Origin: Acidiphilium multivorum AIU301
GTDB lineage: Bacteria; Pseudomonadota; Alphaproteobacteria; Acetobacterales; Acetobacteraceae
Assembly (NCBI RefSeq): GCF_000202835.1
Contig: NC_015186.1
Location: 1,674,001-1,738,000 of the forward strand
Reading direction: 5' to 3'
Length of the DNA stretch: 64,000 nucleotides
In this document: positions 17,174 to 25,613 of the stretch, piece after piece
Numbering within the stretch: position 1 is the stretch's first letter
Layout of the letters: each line of letters starts with the position of its first letter
Translations under genes and position numbers: made by a program
Notes under the pieces: generated by a model
The model's input: the letters and a program-made list of their open reading frames with translations, nothing else
Told to the model about the DNA's origin: nothing
Databases searched by the model: none

Positions 17174-18598
17174 TTAATCGACTTCCGACAGCGGACGCGC
17201 CACCGACTCGAGCGGGCGGCGCGCTGCCTCGACGCCGATCGCCGCCTCCACTGCGGCGGCCCCCAGCATCAGGAGGCCGCCCAGAAGATCCCCGTAGAAC
17301 AGCTTGATCCGCTCGCCACTGCCTATCAGCATCCCGAACAGGAGAGGACCTGCAATACCGCCCAGAGCGGTGCCAAACGCGTAGAACAGCGCGATGGCGA
17401 CCGCCCGGATTTCCAGCGGGAAACATTCGCTCACGGTCAGATAGGCCGAACTCGCTGCGGCCGAGGCAAAGAAGAAGATCGTCGTCCAGGCCGCGGTCTG
17501 CCCCGTCGCGGAAAGATCGGCACCAACGAAAAGCAGCCCGGTGGCGATCATCAGCAGCCCGGCGGTGGCATAGGTCGCGGTGATCATCGTGCGGCGACCG
17601 ACCGTATCGAAGAGGCGGCCGAGTATCATCGGCCCCGCGAAATTGCCCAGTGCGAAGGGCAGGATGAACATCCCCACCCGATCACCCGGCACGCCATAGA
17701 ATTTCGTAAGAACAATGGCATATGTGAAGAAGATCGCGTTGTAGCAGAAAGCCTGCGCAGTCATCAGGCACACACCGAGCACGGCGCGTCGACGATAGCG
17801 CCCGAGCAGGGCTCGCAGCCCGATGCCGAACCAGCTGCTGACATCGGTACGCAGGCGGATGGTCGGCAGGGACTCCGTCGGCATGACCGGGCCGCACCGG
17901 AACTCGATGCCAGCGACGATCTGTTCCGCCTCCGAGGGGCGCCCATGGGTCATCAGCCAGCGCGGACTTTCAGGAATATGGCGTCGCAGGGCCAGTGCGG
18001 TCGCAGCCAGGAAGCCTCCGAGAATGAAGGCAAGACGCCAGCCATAGGCCGGTGGCACCAGTTGCGGGTCGAGCGCGGCGAGCGCGCCCGCGGCCCCCAA
18101 CGCCGCACCAATCCAGTAACTGCCATTGATCACGAGATCGGTGAAGCCGCGAAACCGGGCCGGCACCAGTTCCTGGATGGTGGCGTTGATCGCCGCGTAT
18201 TCGCCGCCGATGCCCATCCCGGTCACGAAGCGGAAGGCAAGCAGCGCGGTATAGTTCCAGGCAAGGCCGGAAGCGATCGTGCCGGCGAGATAGACGATCA
18301 GTGTCACCGTGAAGAGACGCTTGCGCCCCAACCGGTCCGTCAACCAGCCAAACAGCAGGGCACCGAGCACCGCACCGGAGACATAAGAGCTGCCCAGGCC
18401 ACCGACAGCGGCGCTGGACAATTGCATGTCCGGCGATTTCGCGATTGCGCCGGATAGCGAGCCCACCAGCGTGACTTCCAGCCCGTCGAGTATCCAGGTG
18501 ACGCCAAGGGCCACAACCACCAGCCAGTGAAACCGCCCCCAGGCCAGCCGGTCGAGCCGGGCAGGAATTGAGGTTTCTACGGCTGGCGGGCGGTTCAC
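17174..18598 (-). CDS. MFS transporter, sugar/aromatic-acid transporter type
   Basis: A 474-residue, 12-helix permease. Features of the metabolite:H+ symporter branch are visible: an early F-H-W-L-V-V-V-A-L-G and W-I-L-D-G-L-E-V-T stretch, G-W-L-T-D-R-L-G-R-K-R (motif A), and the mid-chain G-M-G-I-G-G-E-Y-A-A. The substrate cannot be read from sequence. The frame is open to 18712, inside the aldo-keto reductase gene; I choose the GTG at 18598, which leaves 7 bp after that gene's stop and gives the usual N-terminal length. It is probably co-transcribed with the reductase, suggesting uptake of a compound the reductase acts on. Confidence 0.82.
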   Translation of the reverse strand: MNRPPAVETSIPARLDRLAWGRFHWLVVVALGVTWILDGLEVTLVGSLSGAIAKSPDMQLSSAAVGGLGSSYVSGAVLGALLFGWLTDRLGRKRLFTVTLIVYLAGTIASGLAWNYTALLAFRFVTGMGIGGEYAAINATIQELVPARFRGFTDLVINGSYWIGAALGAAGALAALDPQLVPPAYGWRLAFILGGFLAATALALRRHIPESPRWLMTHGRPSEAEQIVAGIEFRCGPVMPTESLPTIRLRTDVSSWFGIGLRALLGRYRRRAVLGVCLMTAQAFCYNAIFFTYAIVLTKFYGVPGDRVGMFILPFALGNFAGPMILGRLFDTVGRRTMITATYATAGLLMIATGLLFVGADLSATGQTAAWTTIFFFASAAASSAYLTVSECFPLEIRAVAIALFYAFGTALGGIAGPLLFGMLIGSGERIKLFYGDLLGGLLMLGAAAVEAAIGVEAARRPLESVARPLSEVD

Positions 18599-18605
18599 AC
18601 GTCGC

Positions 18606-19658
18606 TCAGAGATGCGGTCCCAGCAAGGCGAGATCGGCCGGGCCGAGACGATCCCTCGCGGTCTGCGCCTGATGCCAGTAGGGATATTGCAACGGACGCT
18701 GGCTGACCGCATCGAGCATCGATCGCTCCTCCTTGGTCAGCACGAGCGTTGCGGCGCGGAGATTGTCCGCCAATTGTTGCTCGTTGCGCGCGCCGATCAC
18801 CAGCGAGGTGACCGCGGGCCGACCGAGCAGCCAGGCAAGGGCGACCTGCGCCGCAGAAACGCCGTGCGCGCCTGCCACTTCAATGAGAGCCTCGACGATG
18901 TTCCAGAGGCGGCTCTCGTCATGGATCGGCGGCTCACTCCAACCGGCGAGCTGGCGGGTACCTGCCGGCGTTTCCTGGTTGCGACGGTGCTTGCCGGAGA
19001 GCAGGCCGCCGGCGAGCGGACTCCAGACGAGCACGCCGAGCCCCTGATCGATGGCGAGCGGGATCAGCTCGTTCTCTGCCTCCCGCGCCTCCAGCGTGTA
19101 ATGGATCTGCTGGCACACGAAGCGTTCGCGATGCGCCGACTCGGCGATGGCCAGCGCCTTCATCACATGCCATGCCGAGTAGTTGGAGCAGCCGATGTAG
19201 CGCACCTTGCCGTCACGAATCAGTGTGTCGAGCGCCTGCATCGTTTCGTCGAGCGGTGTGATCCCGTCCCATTCGTGCACCTGGTACAGGTCGATCACGT
19301 CAGTGCGCAACCGCTTCAGGCTGGCCTCGCAGGCGGTGATGATGTGATGGCGCGACAGACCGCGGTCGTTCGGCCCCTTCCCCATCGGAAACCTTACCTT
19401 GGTCGCGATCAGCAGTCCCTGAGGCCGCTGACCGCCCAGAGCCTCGCCGATGATCTCCTCGGAACCGCCCGTGGAATAGATGTCGGCCGTATCAAGAAGG
19501 TTCACGCCGGCATCGACGCACATGTCGATCTGCCGCCGCGCCTCGGCACGCCCGACATTGCCAACCTTCTCGAACACGCCGCGCCCGCCCATCGTCATGG
19601 TGCCGAGCGTCAGCGTTGAAATCTTCAGGCCGGATCGGCCGAGCTGACGGTAGTCCAT
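18606..19658 (-). CDS. Aldo/keto reductase
   Basis: A 350-residue NADPH-dependent oxidoreductase with the TIM-barrel AKR active-site residues in order: Asp and Tyr in D-T-A-D-I-Y, Lys in I-A-T-K-V-R, and His in Q-V-H-E-W-D. The N-terminus Y-R-Q-L-G-R-S-G-L-K-I-S is typical of the YajO/YghZ-like groups acting on aldehydes and sugars. GGGAGC lies upstream of the ATG at 19658; a longer frame to 19730 has no ribosome site. It leads a two-gene unit with the MFS permease. Confidence 0.9.
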   Translation of the reverse strand: MDYRQLGRSGLKISTLTLGTMTMGGRGVFEKVGNVGRAEARRQIDMCVDAGVNLLDTADIYSTGGSEEIIGEALGGQRPQGLLIATKVRFPMGKGPNDRGLSRHHIITACEASLKRLRTDVIDLYQVHEWDGITPLDETMQALDTLIRDGKVRYIGCSNYSAWHVMKALAIAESAHRERFVCQQIHYTLEAREAENELIPLAIDQGLGVLVWSPLAGGLLSGKHRRNQETPAGTRQLAGWSEPPIHDESRLWNIVEALIEVAGAHGVSAAQVALAWLLGRPAVTSLVIGARNEQQLADNLRAATLVLTKEERSMLDAVSQRPLQYPYWHQAQTARDRLGPADLALLGPHL

Positions 19659-19860
19659 CGGAAGTGCTCCCTGCTTTCGGAACGCCAGATGTCGTGCCGT
19701 GCATGGGCCGGCACAAGGGCGCGCCATCAAGGCACGGACCGATGACTGTCACGTAGGCTTCACACTACGCAGCAGCCAGCTCGGTTAAAGGCTGAGCGGC
19801 AGTGTGGCATCCGCGCGGCGGAACCGCCATGTGCGTCGTTTGTCGGGCAAGCCGATCCGA

Positions 19861-19887
19861 CCAGTACGGCTCCTGAGCCGGAACTGG
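19861..19887 (+). other. Leader hairpin upstream of exbB
   Basis: CGGCTC-CT-GAGCCG (19867-19880) is perfectly self-complementary and is framed by CCAGT (19861-19865) and ACTGG (19883-19887), giving an extended two-part stem. It ends 37 bp before the exbB start and has no T-run. It may be an mRNA leader structure or a protein site. The rest of the gap between the aldo-keto reductase and exbB (about 265 bp) shows nothing else I can name. Confidence 0.35.
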
Positions 19888-19924
19888 CCGGGTCCTGTCT
19901 TGGGCGTAACCTCGGAGATTGGGC

Positions 19925-20596
19925 ATGACCTTTGGCTACATCATTCATCTCGCAAATTATTCGGACGGTGTGCTTTATGTGCTCGCTGGTCTTTTCGTCA
20001 TCGCAGTAGCGGTGATCATCGACCGGATGTGGTATCTCCGCCGGGCGATCCTGCGGGGCGGTTCGATCGTCAGGCGGATGGCGGCCATGGGCCGGGTGAA
20101 CGAGCAGGATCTTGCAGCGTTGCGCGATTTTGCCGGCCGCATGCCCGAAGGGCTGCTGCTCGACACCGCCCTGAATCATATGAATGACGCCGACCACGCC
20201 GGCATGAACAGCCGCATGGATGAGGCGATCATGCTGGTTGCGCCCCGGCTCGACCGCCGGATGTGGGTGCTGGATACGATCGTCACCCTCGCCCCGCTGC
20301 TCGGCCTGTTCGGCACGATCATCGGGATGTTCCACGCCTTCTCGATCCTCGCCACGCCCGGCCACGCGCCGGCAGAGGTGACCGGCGGCGTCGCCGATGC
20401 ACTGGTTGCAACGGCGTGCGGCATCTTTATCGCCATGATCGGCCTCGCGACCTTCAACATGCTGCAGAACCAGGTCCGGCTGATCATTCACCAGCTTGAG
20501 ACGATCCGCACCATGGTGCTGAATCGTACCGATGGCGCGCCAGTCGTGCCCCATGTCGGCGGCGAACTCGCGGTCCGCGCAGTGGTGGCGGCCTGA
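19925..20596 (+). CDS. MotA/TolQ/ExbB proton channel family protein
   Basis: A 223-residue inner-membrane protein with three membrane helices: one near 15-30 and two in the C-terminal half around the signature L-A-P-L-L-G-L-F-G-T-I-I-G-M. This is the proton-channel subunit of ExbBD/TolQR-type motors, which energise outer-membrane transport or envelope work. The ATG at 19925 has GGAG upstream; a TTG at 19919 is less likely. It is followed after 4 bp by the ExbD partner. No TonB, Tol or TonB-dependent receptor gene is in the window, so the output of this motor is unknown. Confidence 0.87.
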   Translation: MTFGYIIHLANYSDGVLYVLAGLFVIAVAVIIDRMWYLRRAILRGGSIVRRMAAMGRVNEQDLAALRDFAGRMPEGLLLDTALNHMNDADHAGMNSRMDEAIMLVAPRLDRRMWVLDTIVTLAPLLGLFGTIIGMFHAFSILATPGHAPAEVTGGVADALVATACGIFIAMIGLATFNMLQNQVRLIIHQLETIRTMVLNRTDGAPVVPHVGGELAVRAVVAA

Positions 20597-20600
20597 CGCA

Positions 20601-21065
20601 ATGAACATGCGCTATTTCGAGGCCCGGAAGGCGCGCGTCGAGATCATTCCGATGATCGACGTGATGCTCTTCCTGCTGGTATTCTTCATCATCGTCACGC
20701 TGCAGATGATCCCCGATGCCGGAATCCCGATGCAGCTGCCGAACTCGACACAGACCCAGCACCTCAAGCACCCGAAATTCACCGTCAACATTCTCGACGA
20801 CGGCAGCATCAAGGTGAAGACGCAGGTGCTGACTCCGGCTCAACTCACCGCCCTGTTCCGGGGCGATGGCGATCCGGCCAAGACCGAGGTGACCATCGCC
20901 GCGTCGAAGAAGGTTGCCTTCCAGCATTTCGTCACGGTGATGGATGCCGCACGGAAGGCGGGCGTCACCGATATTGGCATCGCCGCCCAACCCGTCGCGG
21001 CCGCCAGCGGTTCGTCGCCCGCTGGAGCCGCAGCGGCGCCGGCTTCACCTGCCAACGCCAACTGA
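20601..21065 (+). CDS. ExbD/TolR family biopolymer transport protein
   Basis: A 154-residue protein with one N-terminal membrane helix carrying the conserved channel aspartate in P-M-I-D-V-M-L-F-L-L-V-F-F, then a periplasmic ExbD domain. The last 25 or so residues are an Ala/Pro/Ser-rich tail (A-A-A-S-G-S-S-P-A-G-A-A-A), longer than in E. coli ExbD and probably disordered in the periplasm. It is coupled to the ExbB gene 4 bp upstream and followed by a strong terminator. Confidence 0.88.
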   Translation: MNMRYFEARKARVEIIPMIDVMLFLLVFFIIVTLQMIPDAGIPMQLPNSTQTQHLKHPKFTVNILDDGSIKVKTQVLTPAQLTALFRGDGDPAKTEVTIAASKKVAFQHFVTVMDAARKAGVTDIGIAAQPVAAASGSSPAGAAAAPASPANAN

Positions 21066-21073
21066 GTGGCGCG

Positions 21074-21112
21074 TGAAAGACGGCCGGGCCCGTTTGGCCA
21101 GGCCGTCTTTCA
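21074..21112. terminator. Strong bidirectional terminator between exbD and the FAD oxidase
   Basis: TGAAAGACGGCC (21074-21085) pairs perfectly over 12 bp with GGCCGTCTTTCA (21101-21112) across a 15-nt loop. The stem itself ends in TTTC on one strand and in the mirrored run on the other, so it can serve both convergent genes. The stop codon of the FAD oxidase lies inside it. Confidence 0.75.
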
Positions 21113-22483
21113 GTCGAGAAACATCTTTCCCGGATTAAGAATACCGCGCGGATCAAGGGCTTGCTTGATCGCGCGCATGACGCCGAGTGCTGCGGCCCCA
21201 TGCTCGCGGGGCAGAAACTCCCTCTTGCCGAGCCCGACCCCATGCTCGCCGCTCGCTGCCCCACCGAGCGCAAGTGCCTGGGCAACAATCTCGCGGTCGA
21301 GTTCCCATGCCTTTGCCCGCCCTTCCTCTCCTTCGGGGTAGAGGATCAACACGTGAAAATTGCCGTCGCCGACATGGCCGACGATGCAGGCTTCAAGGCC
21401 GGAACGGGTGACCGCCTCGCGTGCCAGCGAGACCGCCTCCGCAAGCCGCGAGATCGGCACGATCGTGTCGGTAGCAAACGCGCCCATGCCGGGATACGCC
21501 GCGCGGGCGGCCCAGTAGGCATCGTGCCGGGCCCGCCAGAGGCGGTTGCGCGCCTCGGTCTCGGTCGCGAAGGCGAAGCCGCTACCGCCATGCGCCCTCG
21601 CGATCTCCTCGGCCATCGCTCCCTGCTCGGCGACGCCTTGCGCGCTGCCGTGGAACTCGAACATCAGCGTCGGGCCGGCAGTCAGGTGATCAAGCTTCGA
21701 ATAGGCAATCGAGGCTGCCATCTGCGCCGTGTCGGCGAATTCGATGCGGGCGACAGGGATGCCAGTCTGCATGATCTCGATCACCGCCGCGACCGCCGCA
21801 TGCTCGTCAGCAAAGCCGCACACCGCAGCGCCGATCGCCTCTGGAATGCCATACAGCTTCAGTTGCACCTCGGTGATAATGCCGAGCGTGCCCTCCGAGC
21901 CGATGAGCAAACGAGTGAGGTCGTAGCCGGTGGACGATTTGCGGACCCGCCCGCCCGTGTCGATCACCGTGCCATCGGCCAGCACGGCGCGAAGGCCGAG
22001 CACATTGTCGCGGATCGTGCCGTAGCGCACCGTGGTCGTGCCGGAGGCACGTGTCGCGCACATCCCGCCGATCGTTGCATCCGCCCCAGGGTCGACCGGG
22101 AAAAACAGGCCATGGTCGCGCAAATAGGTATTCAGCTGCCGCCTGGTCACCCCGGCCTCGACCCGTCCGTCGAGATCGGCGTCGTTCACCTCGAGTACGC
22201 GGTTCATCCGCGTGAGGTCGAGGCTGATGCCGCCGCGCACCGGCGTCACATGGCCCTCGAGCGAAGTGCCGGCGCCGAACGGCGTCACCGGTACGTCCGT
22301 CGCGTGGCAAAGTCGCAATAACCGCGATACTTCTTCGGTCGATTCGGGAAAGACCACGGCATCCGGGAGGCTGGTGGCTGCATTGGCCTCGCCATGGGCA
22401 TGGGTTTCGCGGATATTGGCGTTCAGGCTGAGCCGGTCGCCGAAAATGGCGCGGGCGGCGTCGATCGTGCTCTGCGTTTCCAT
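21110..22483 (-). CDS. FAD-linked D-lactate dehydrogenase / glycolate oxidase (GlcD-like)
   Basis: A 457-residue flavoprotein of the VAO/PCMH family. The FAD-binding segment P-F-G-A-G-T-S-L-E-G-H and the later D-P-G-A-D-A-T-I-G-G-M and G-S-E-G-T-L-G-I-I-T are typical; the C-terminal substrate domain ends with G-E-H-G-V-G-L-G-K and L-N-P-G-K-M. Members oxidise D-lactate, glycolate or other 2-hydroxy acids at the membrane. No GlcE/GlcF subunits are nearby, which favours a single-subunit cytochrome-linked D-lactate dehydrogenase. It is convergent with exbD and divergent from the phosphoesterase gene. Confidence 0.88.
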   Translation of the reverse strand: METQSTIDAARAIFGDRLSLNANIRETHAHGEANAATSLPDAVVFPESTEEVSRLLRLCHATDVPVTPFGAGTSLEGHVTPVRGGISLDLTRMNRVLEVNDADLDGRVEAGVTRRQLNTYLRDHGLFFPVDPGADATIGGMCATRASGTTTVRYGTIRDNVLGLRAVLADGTVIDTGGRVRKSSTGYDLTRLLIGSEGTLGIITEVQLKLYGIPEAIGAAVCGFADEHAAVAAVIEIMQTGIPVARIEFADTAQMAASIAYSKLDHLTAGPTLMFEFHGSAQGVAEQGAMAEEIARAHGGSGFAFATETEARNRLWRARHDAYWAARAAYPGMGAFATDTIVPISRLAEAVSLAREAVTRSGLEACIVGHVGDGNFHVLILYPEGEEGRAKAWELDREIVAQALALGGAASGEHGVGLGKREFLPREHGAAALGVMRAIKQALDPRGILNPGKMFLD

Positions 22484-22603
22484 GGCGGCAGGCTATCGTC
22501 ATTTCCCGGCAAAGTCATGTGCCGGAACAGAAGCCGGCCGCCCAAGCCGACTTGCCCAACCGGCGCGGAGCGAATACCGCATGTCGCCATGCAGACGACA
22601 GCG

Positions 22604-23416
22604 ATGAAACTCCTCTATCTGGGTGACGTAGTGGGCCGGTCCGGACGGGAAGCGGTAATATCCACCCTGCCCCGCCTCAGGCACGAGCTCGGCATCGATG
22701 TGGCGGTGGTCAACGGTGAGAACGCCTCGCACGGATTCGGCCTCGCGCCGGACATGGCCGATGCTCTGTTCGCCGCCGGAGCGGATGCCATCACACTCGG
22801 CAACCATGCCTGGGACCGCAAGGAGATCATCCCCTATATCGCGCAGCAGAAGCGGGTCATCAGGCCGCTCAACTTTCCCCCCGGCACGCCGGGGGATGGC
22901 ATCGTCGACATCACTCTGCCGGACGGCCGGCGGGTGCTTATCGCCCAGGTCATGGGACGGCTGTTCATGGACCCGATGGACTGTCCGTTCCGCGCGTTGG
23001 AAGGCGTTCTGTCGCGGGCACGGCTCGGCGTGACCCATGCGGCAATCCTCGTCGATTTTCACGGCGAGGCGACGAGCGAAAAGATGGCTTTTGCCCACCG
23101 GTTCGACGGCGCGGTGACGGCCGTGCTCGGCACCCACACCCATATCCCGACCGCGGATCACCATGTCATGGCCGGGGGCACCGGCTTCATGGCGGATGTC
23201 GGCATGTGCGGCGATTATGACAGCGTGATCGGCATGACCAAGGACGCGGCGATCGGCCGGTTCATCCGCAAGATGCCCGGCGAGCGCCTGCACCCGACCG
23301 AAGGAGAGGCGACGGTGTGCGGCGCGCTGATCCGCGTCGCCTCCGACGGGCGAGCGCTGGCAGTCGAGCCGGTGCGCCTCGGCGGCCGGCTCGCGCCCGC
23401 CATGCCATCACGTTGA
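22604..23416 (+). CDS. YmdB-type metallophosphoesterase (TIGR00282)
   Basis: A 270-residue phosphodiesterase of the YmdB family, known in Bacillus as a 2',3'-cyclic nucleotide phosphodiesterase that affects development. Motifs for two metals are in order: G-D-V-V-G at 7-11, N-G-E-N near 40, G-N-H-A-W-D near 66, and the late D-F-H-G-E and G-T-H-T-H-I-P. I start at ATG 22604 because family members begin M-K-x-L-x-x-G-D; an ATG at 22589 is also in frame. Its end overlaps the convergent cytochrome gene by 9 bp. Confidence 0.88.
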   Translation: MKLLYLGDVVGRSGREAVISTLPRLRHELGIDVAVVNGENASHGFGLAPDMADALFAAGADAITLGNHAWDRKEIIPYIAQQKRVIRPLNFPPGTPGDGIVDITLPDGRRVLIAQVMGRLFMDPMDCPFRALEGVLSRARLGVTHAAILVDFHGEATSEKMAFAHRFDGAVTAVLGTHTHIPTADHHVMAGGTGFMADVGMCGDYDSVIGMTKDAAIGRFIRKMPGERLHPTEGEATVCGALIRVASDGRALAVEPVRLGGRLAPAMPSR

Positions 23417-23947
23417 ACGGCGGCCGGGCAGCATCCGCCGGATCATGCGCTCGCCGCGCAACTCGTGCCTTACCGCGCCGCCAACATGGGCGATCAGCAG
23501 CAGGATCACCGCGATGCCGCCCCAGAAATGGAGGAATGCGAAAACCTCCTGCACGCCATGATTCTTGCCGACGAAGGCAGGCAGGGTGAACAGGCCAAAG
23601 AAGGGCACCTTGCGACCATGTGCCTCGACGAAAAGGATGCCGAACACCGGCATCGCCAGCAGGAGCGCGTAGAACAGAATCTGGGTCGTATGCGCAGCGA
23701 TCCGGAACGGCCGGCCGATTTCCTCGGGCAACTCCGGCGCGCCGGTGCGCCGCCGGATGAAAAGGCGGACCAGCATCAGCGCCAGAATGGCAAGACCGAA
23801 ACTCATGTGCAGGAAGGCGAGCGGCTTGTGAACGGATCTTGGAATCAGGTCGTAATGCAGAAGCAGCCCGGCAATGACGAGCCCTATGACGGTCAGGGCG
23901 ATCAACCAATGCAGGAACTGGATGGATGGGCGATAACGGTCGTCCAT
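23408..23947 (-). CDS. Cytochrome b561
   Basis: A 179-residue inner-membrane dihaem cytochrome with four helices. The usual haem histidines are visible: His in F-L-H-W-L-I near the N-terminus, H-M-S-F-G-L in helix 2, A-A-H-T-T-Q, and L-I-A-H-V-G in helix 4. Bacterial b561 proteins pass electrons from ubiquinol and some scavenge superoxide. GAGGT upstream supports the ATG at 23947. It is a single gene, convergent with the phosphoesterase gene and divergent from the DUF429 gene with 48 bp between starts. Confidence 0.88.
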   Translation of the reverse strand: MDDRYRPSIQFLHWLIALTVIGLVIAGLLLHYDLIPRSVHKPLAFLHMSFGLAILALMLVRLFIRRRTGAPELPEEIGRPFRIAAHTTQILFYALLLAMPVFGILFVEAHGRKVPFFGLFTLPAFVGKNHGVQEVFAFLHFWGGIAVILLLIAHVGGAVRHELRGERMIRRMLPGRRST

Positions 23948-23995
23948 GAATTGACCTCGAATGATGTGCCAATTCTCTGATCACAGGAAAATGGC

Positions 23996-25000
23996 GTGGC
24001 AATGGCAGCCTCATTGCGTCAATCGTACAGTTTGTTAAGCCCTGTTGTCGCGGCTCACGCCGACTGGAGCGTCAACGCGGACAAGCGCTGGATGAGCATC
24101 GCCCGGCGAGATGACGGTCTCTGGAAGATCGGCATGCCCGAGAAAGTAGGCGATGCCACAACCCTTGCCGCGCGGCTGCTCGACCGCGCCGCCGGTGCTG
24201 CCGTGGTTCTCGGCGTGGATTTCCCGCTCGGCCTGCCCCGCGCCTATTCGAATATTGCGGGCATCGCTGATTTCACCGTCTGGCTCGCCGGACTCGATCC
24301 GGCAGATGGTGTCTTCCGCCCGTGTGCGACCCTCGATGAGGTCAGCCTGGCCCGTCCGTTCTACCCGCTGAAGAGCATGGCCGGTGCCGGGCAGATGGCA
24401 CGCCTCGCTGCCGCTCTCGGCCTGAATGACGCCGCCGCATTGCGCCGCGCGGTCGATTGCCGGACCGCGCGGCGGCCGGCGGGCGCGCCGCTATTCTGGA
24501 CGATGGGCGCCAACCAGTGCGGCAAGGCAGCGCTATCCGGTTGGCGGGACTGCCTGCTGCCAGCCTTTACCCGGAACGTTCCGCTGCGGCTCTGGCCCTT
24601 CGCCGGCACGCTGCCAGATCTTCTGGCTCCCGGCTGCGTCGCCATCGCCGAAACCTATCCGGCTGAAGCCATGGTCCAGACCGGACTGAAACTCGTGGGC
24701 AGCAAGCGGCGTCGGCAGGACCGCTCGGCACTTTCCCCGGCCCTCCGCGCGCATTTCGCGGCTTGCCGCCACACCCCCGCACGGGATCTCGTCGCATTGA
24801 TCGAAGATGGTTTTGGCGCTCGGCCAGAGGGAGAAGACGCGTTCGACTCGCTGCTCGGCGTGCTTGGGTTGATCCGGGTGATCGACGGCGCGCCGGATGG
24901 CACAGAAGCCGGGTTGCCCGGCGATGAACCCGTTATCCGCGCGACCGAGGGCTGGGTTCTGGGCCAGGTCGATCCGCCGCTGCCTCCCGTTCCTGCATGA
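23996..25000 (+). CDS. DUF429 family protein (predicted RNase H-like nuclease)
   Basis: A 334-residue protein whose C-terminal two thirds fit DUF429: an acidic residue after the first strand (A-H-A-D-W-S), G-V-D-F-P-L-G-L-P in the middle, I-A-E-T-Y-P-A-E, and the late acidic E-D-A-F-D-S-L-L. The family is predicted, not shown, to be an RNase H-fold nuclease. Start is GTG 23996 behind AGGAAA; an ATG at 24002 is equally workable. The 3' end overlaps the convergent PaiB-like gene by 68 bp. No related genes flank it. Confidence 0.72.
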   Translation: MAMAASLRQSYSLLSPVVAAHADWSVNADKRWMSIARRDDGLWKIGMPEKVGDATTLAARLLDRAAGAAVVLGVDFPLGLPRAYSNIAGIADFTVWLAGLDPADGVFRPCATLDEVSLARPFYPLKSMAGAGQMARLAAALGLNDAAALRRAVDCRTARRPAGAPLFWTMGANQCGKAALSGWRDCLLPAFTRNVPLRLWPFAGTLPDLLAPGCVAIAETYPAEAMVQTGLKLVGSKRRRQDRSALSPALRAHFAACRHTPARDLVALIEDGFGARPEGEDAFDSLLGVLGLIRVIDGAPDGTEAGLPGDEPVIRATEGWVLGQVDPPLPPVPA

Positions 25001-25604
25001 GGGCGGCTTCCTCGGCGCGGCCTGACGCCGCGAGCGCGGCGATGACGCCGGCGCGGTCGGCCGGGGGGCGGTTCTGGCTGAGCTTGCGCTTGGCGATGAC
25101 CGAACGCACCGTCATCACCACACCGACAATGCCCTTGAGCTGGGCGGCAATGAAGTCTTCTGGTGCGTCATCCACGTGCCATGGATTGGGCTGGGGCGCC
25201 TCTTCGCGGTCGGTCAAGGCAGTGACAATGTCGCGTAGCCGGATCGGATCCTCGATGATTTCGACCGCGCCCTGCAGATGCACAGCCTCGTAATTCCAGG
25301 TCGGAACGACGCGGCCAGTCTCGCGCTTGGTCGCATACCAGCCGGGCGAGACGTAAAAATCATGCGCCTGGAAGATCGCCATGGCCGGCGCGCCATCGCG
25401 CAGCACGTGCCATTGGCGGTTGGCGCGCGCGAGATGCCCGACGAGCGTACCGTGCGGTGCCGGGTCGGGAAAATGGAGCAGCGGCAGATGCGTCGCCTCC
25501 AGCCCTGCCTCCCCGGCACTGACGAGAACGGGCAAGCGGCAGGCGCGCATGATCGCCGCGATGATTGCGGGATCATCCTCGGCGAAAGCCGGCGGAGTAT
25601 ACAT
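24933..25604 (-). CDS. PaiB-like FMN-binding negative transcriptional regulator
   Basis: A 223-residue protein of the PaiB family: M-Y-T-P-P-A-F at the N-terminus, H-L-P-L-L near residue 38, G-T-L-V-G-H-L-A-R-A-N, and Y-V-S-P-G-W-Y with V-P-T-W-N-Y-E-A-V-H, all conserved blocks around the flavin split-barrel. PaiB represses sporulation and protease genes in Bacillus; in proteobacteria the function is largely unknown. The last 23 codons lie antisense to the end of the DUF429 gene. It is followed 9 bp upstream on its strand by the end of aroKB. Confidence 0.88.
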   Translation of the reverse strand: MYTPPAFAEDDPAIIAAIMRACRLPVLVSAGEAGLEATHLPLLHFPDPAPHGTLVGHLARANRQWHVLRDGAPAMAIFQAHDFYVSPGWYATKRETGRVVPTWNYEAVHLQGAVEIIEDPIRLRDIVTALTDREEAPQPNPWHVDDAPEDFIAAQLKGIVGVVMTVRSVIAKRKLSQNRPPADRAGVIAALAASGRAEEAALMQEREAAADRPGPEPSPRSRG

Positions 25605-25613
25605 TGGCGTCGG

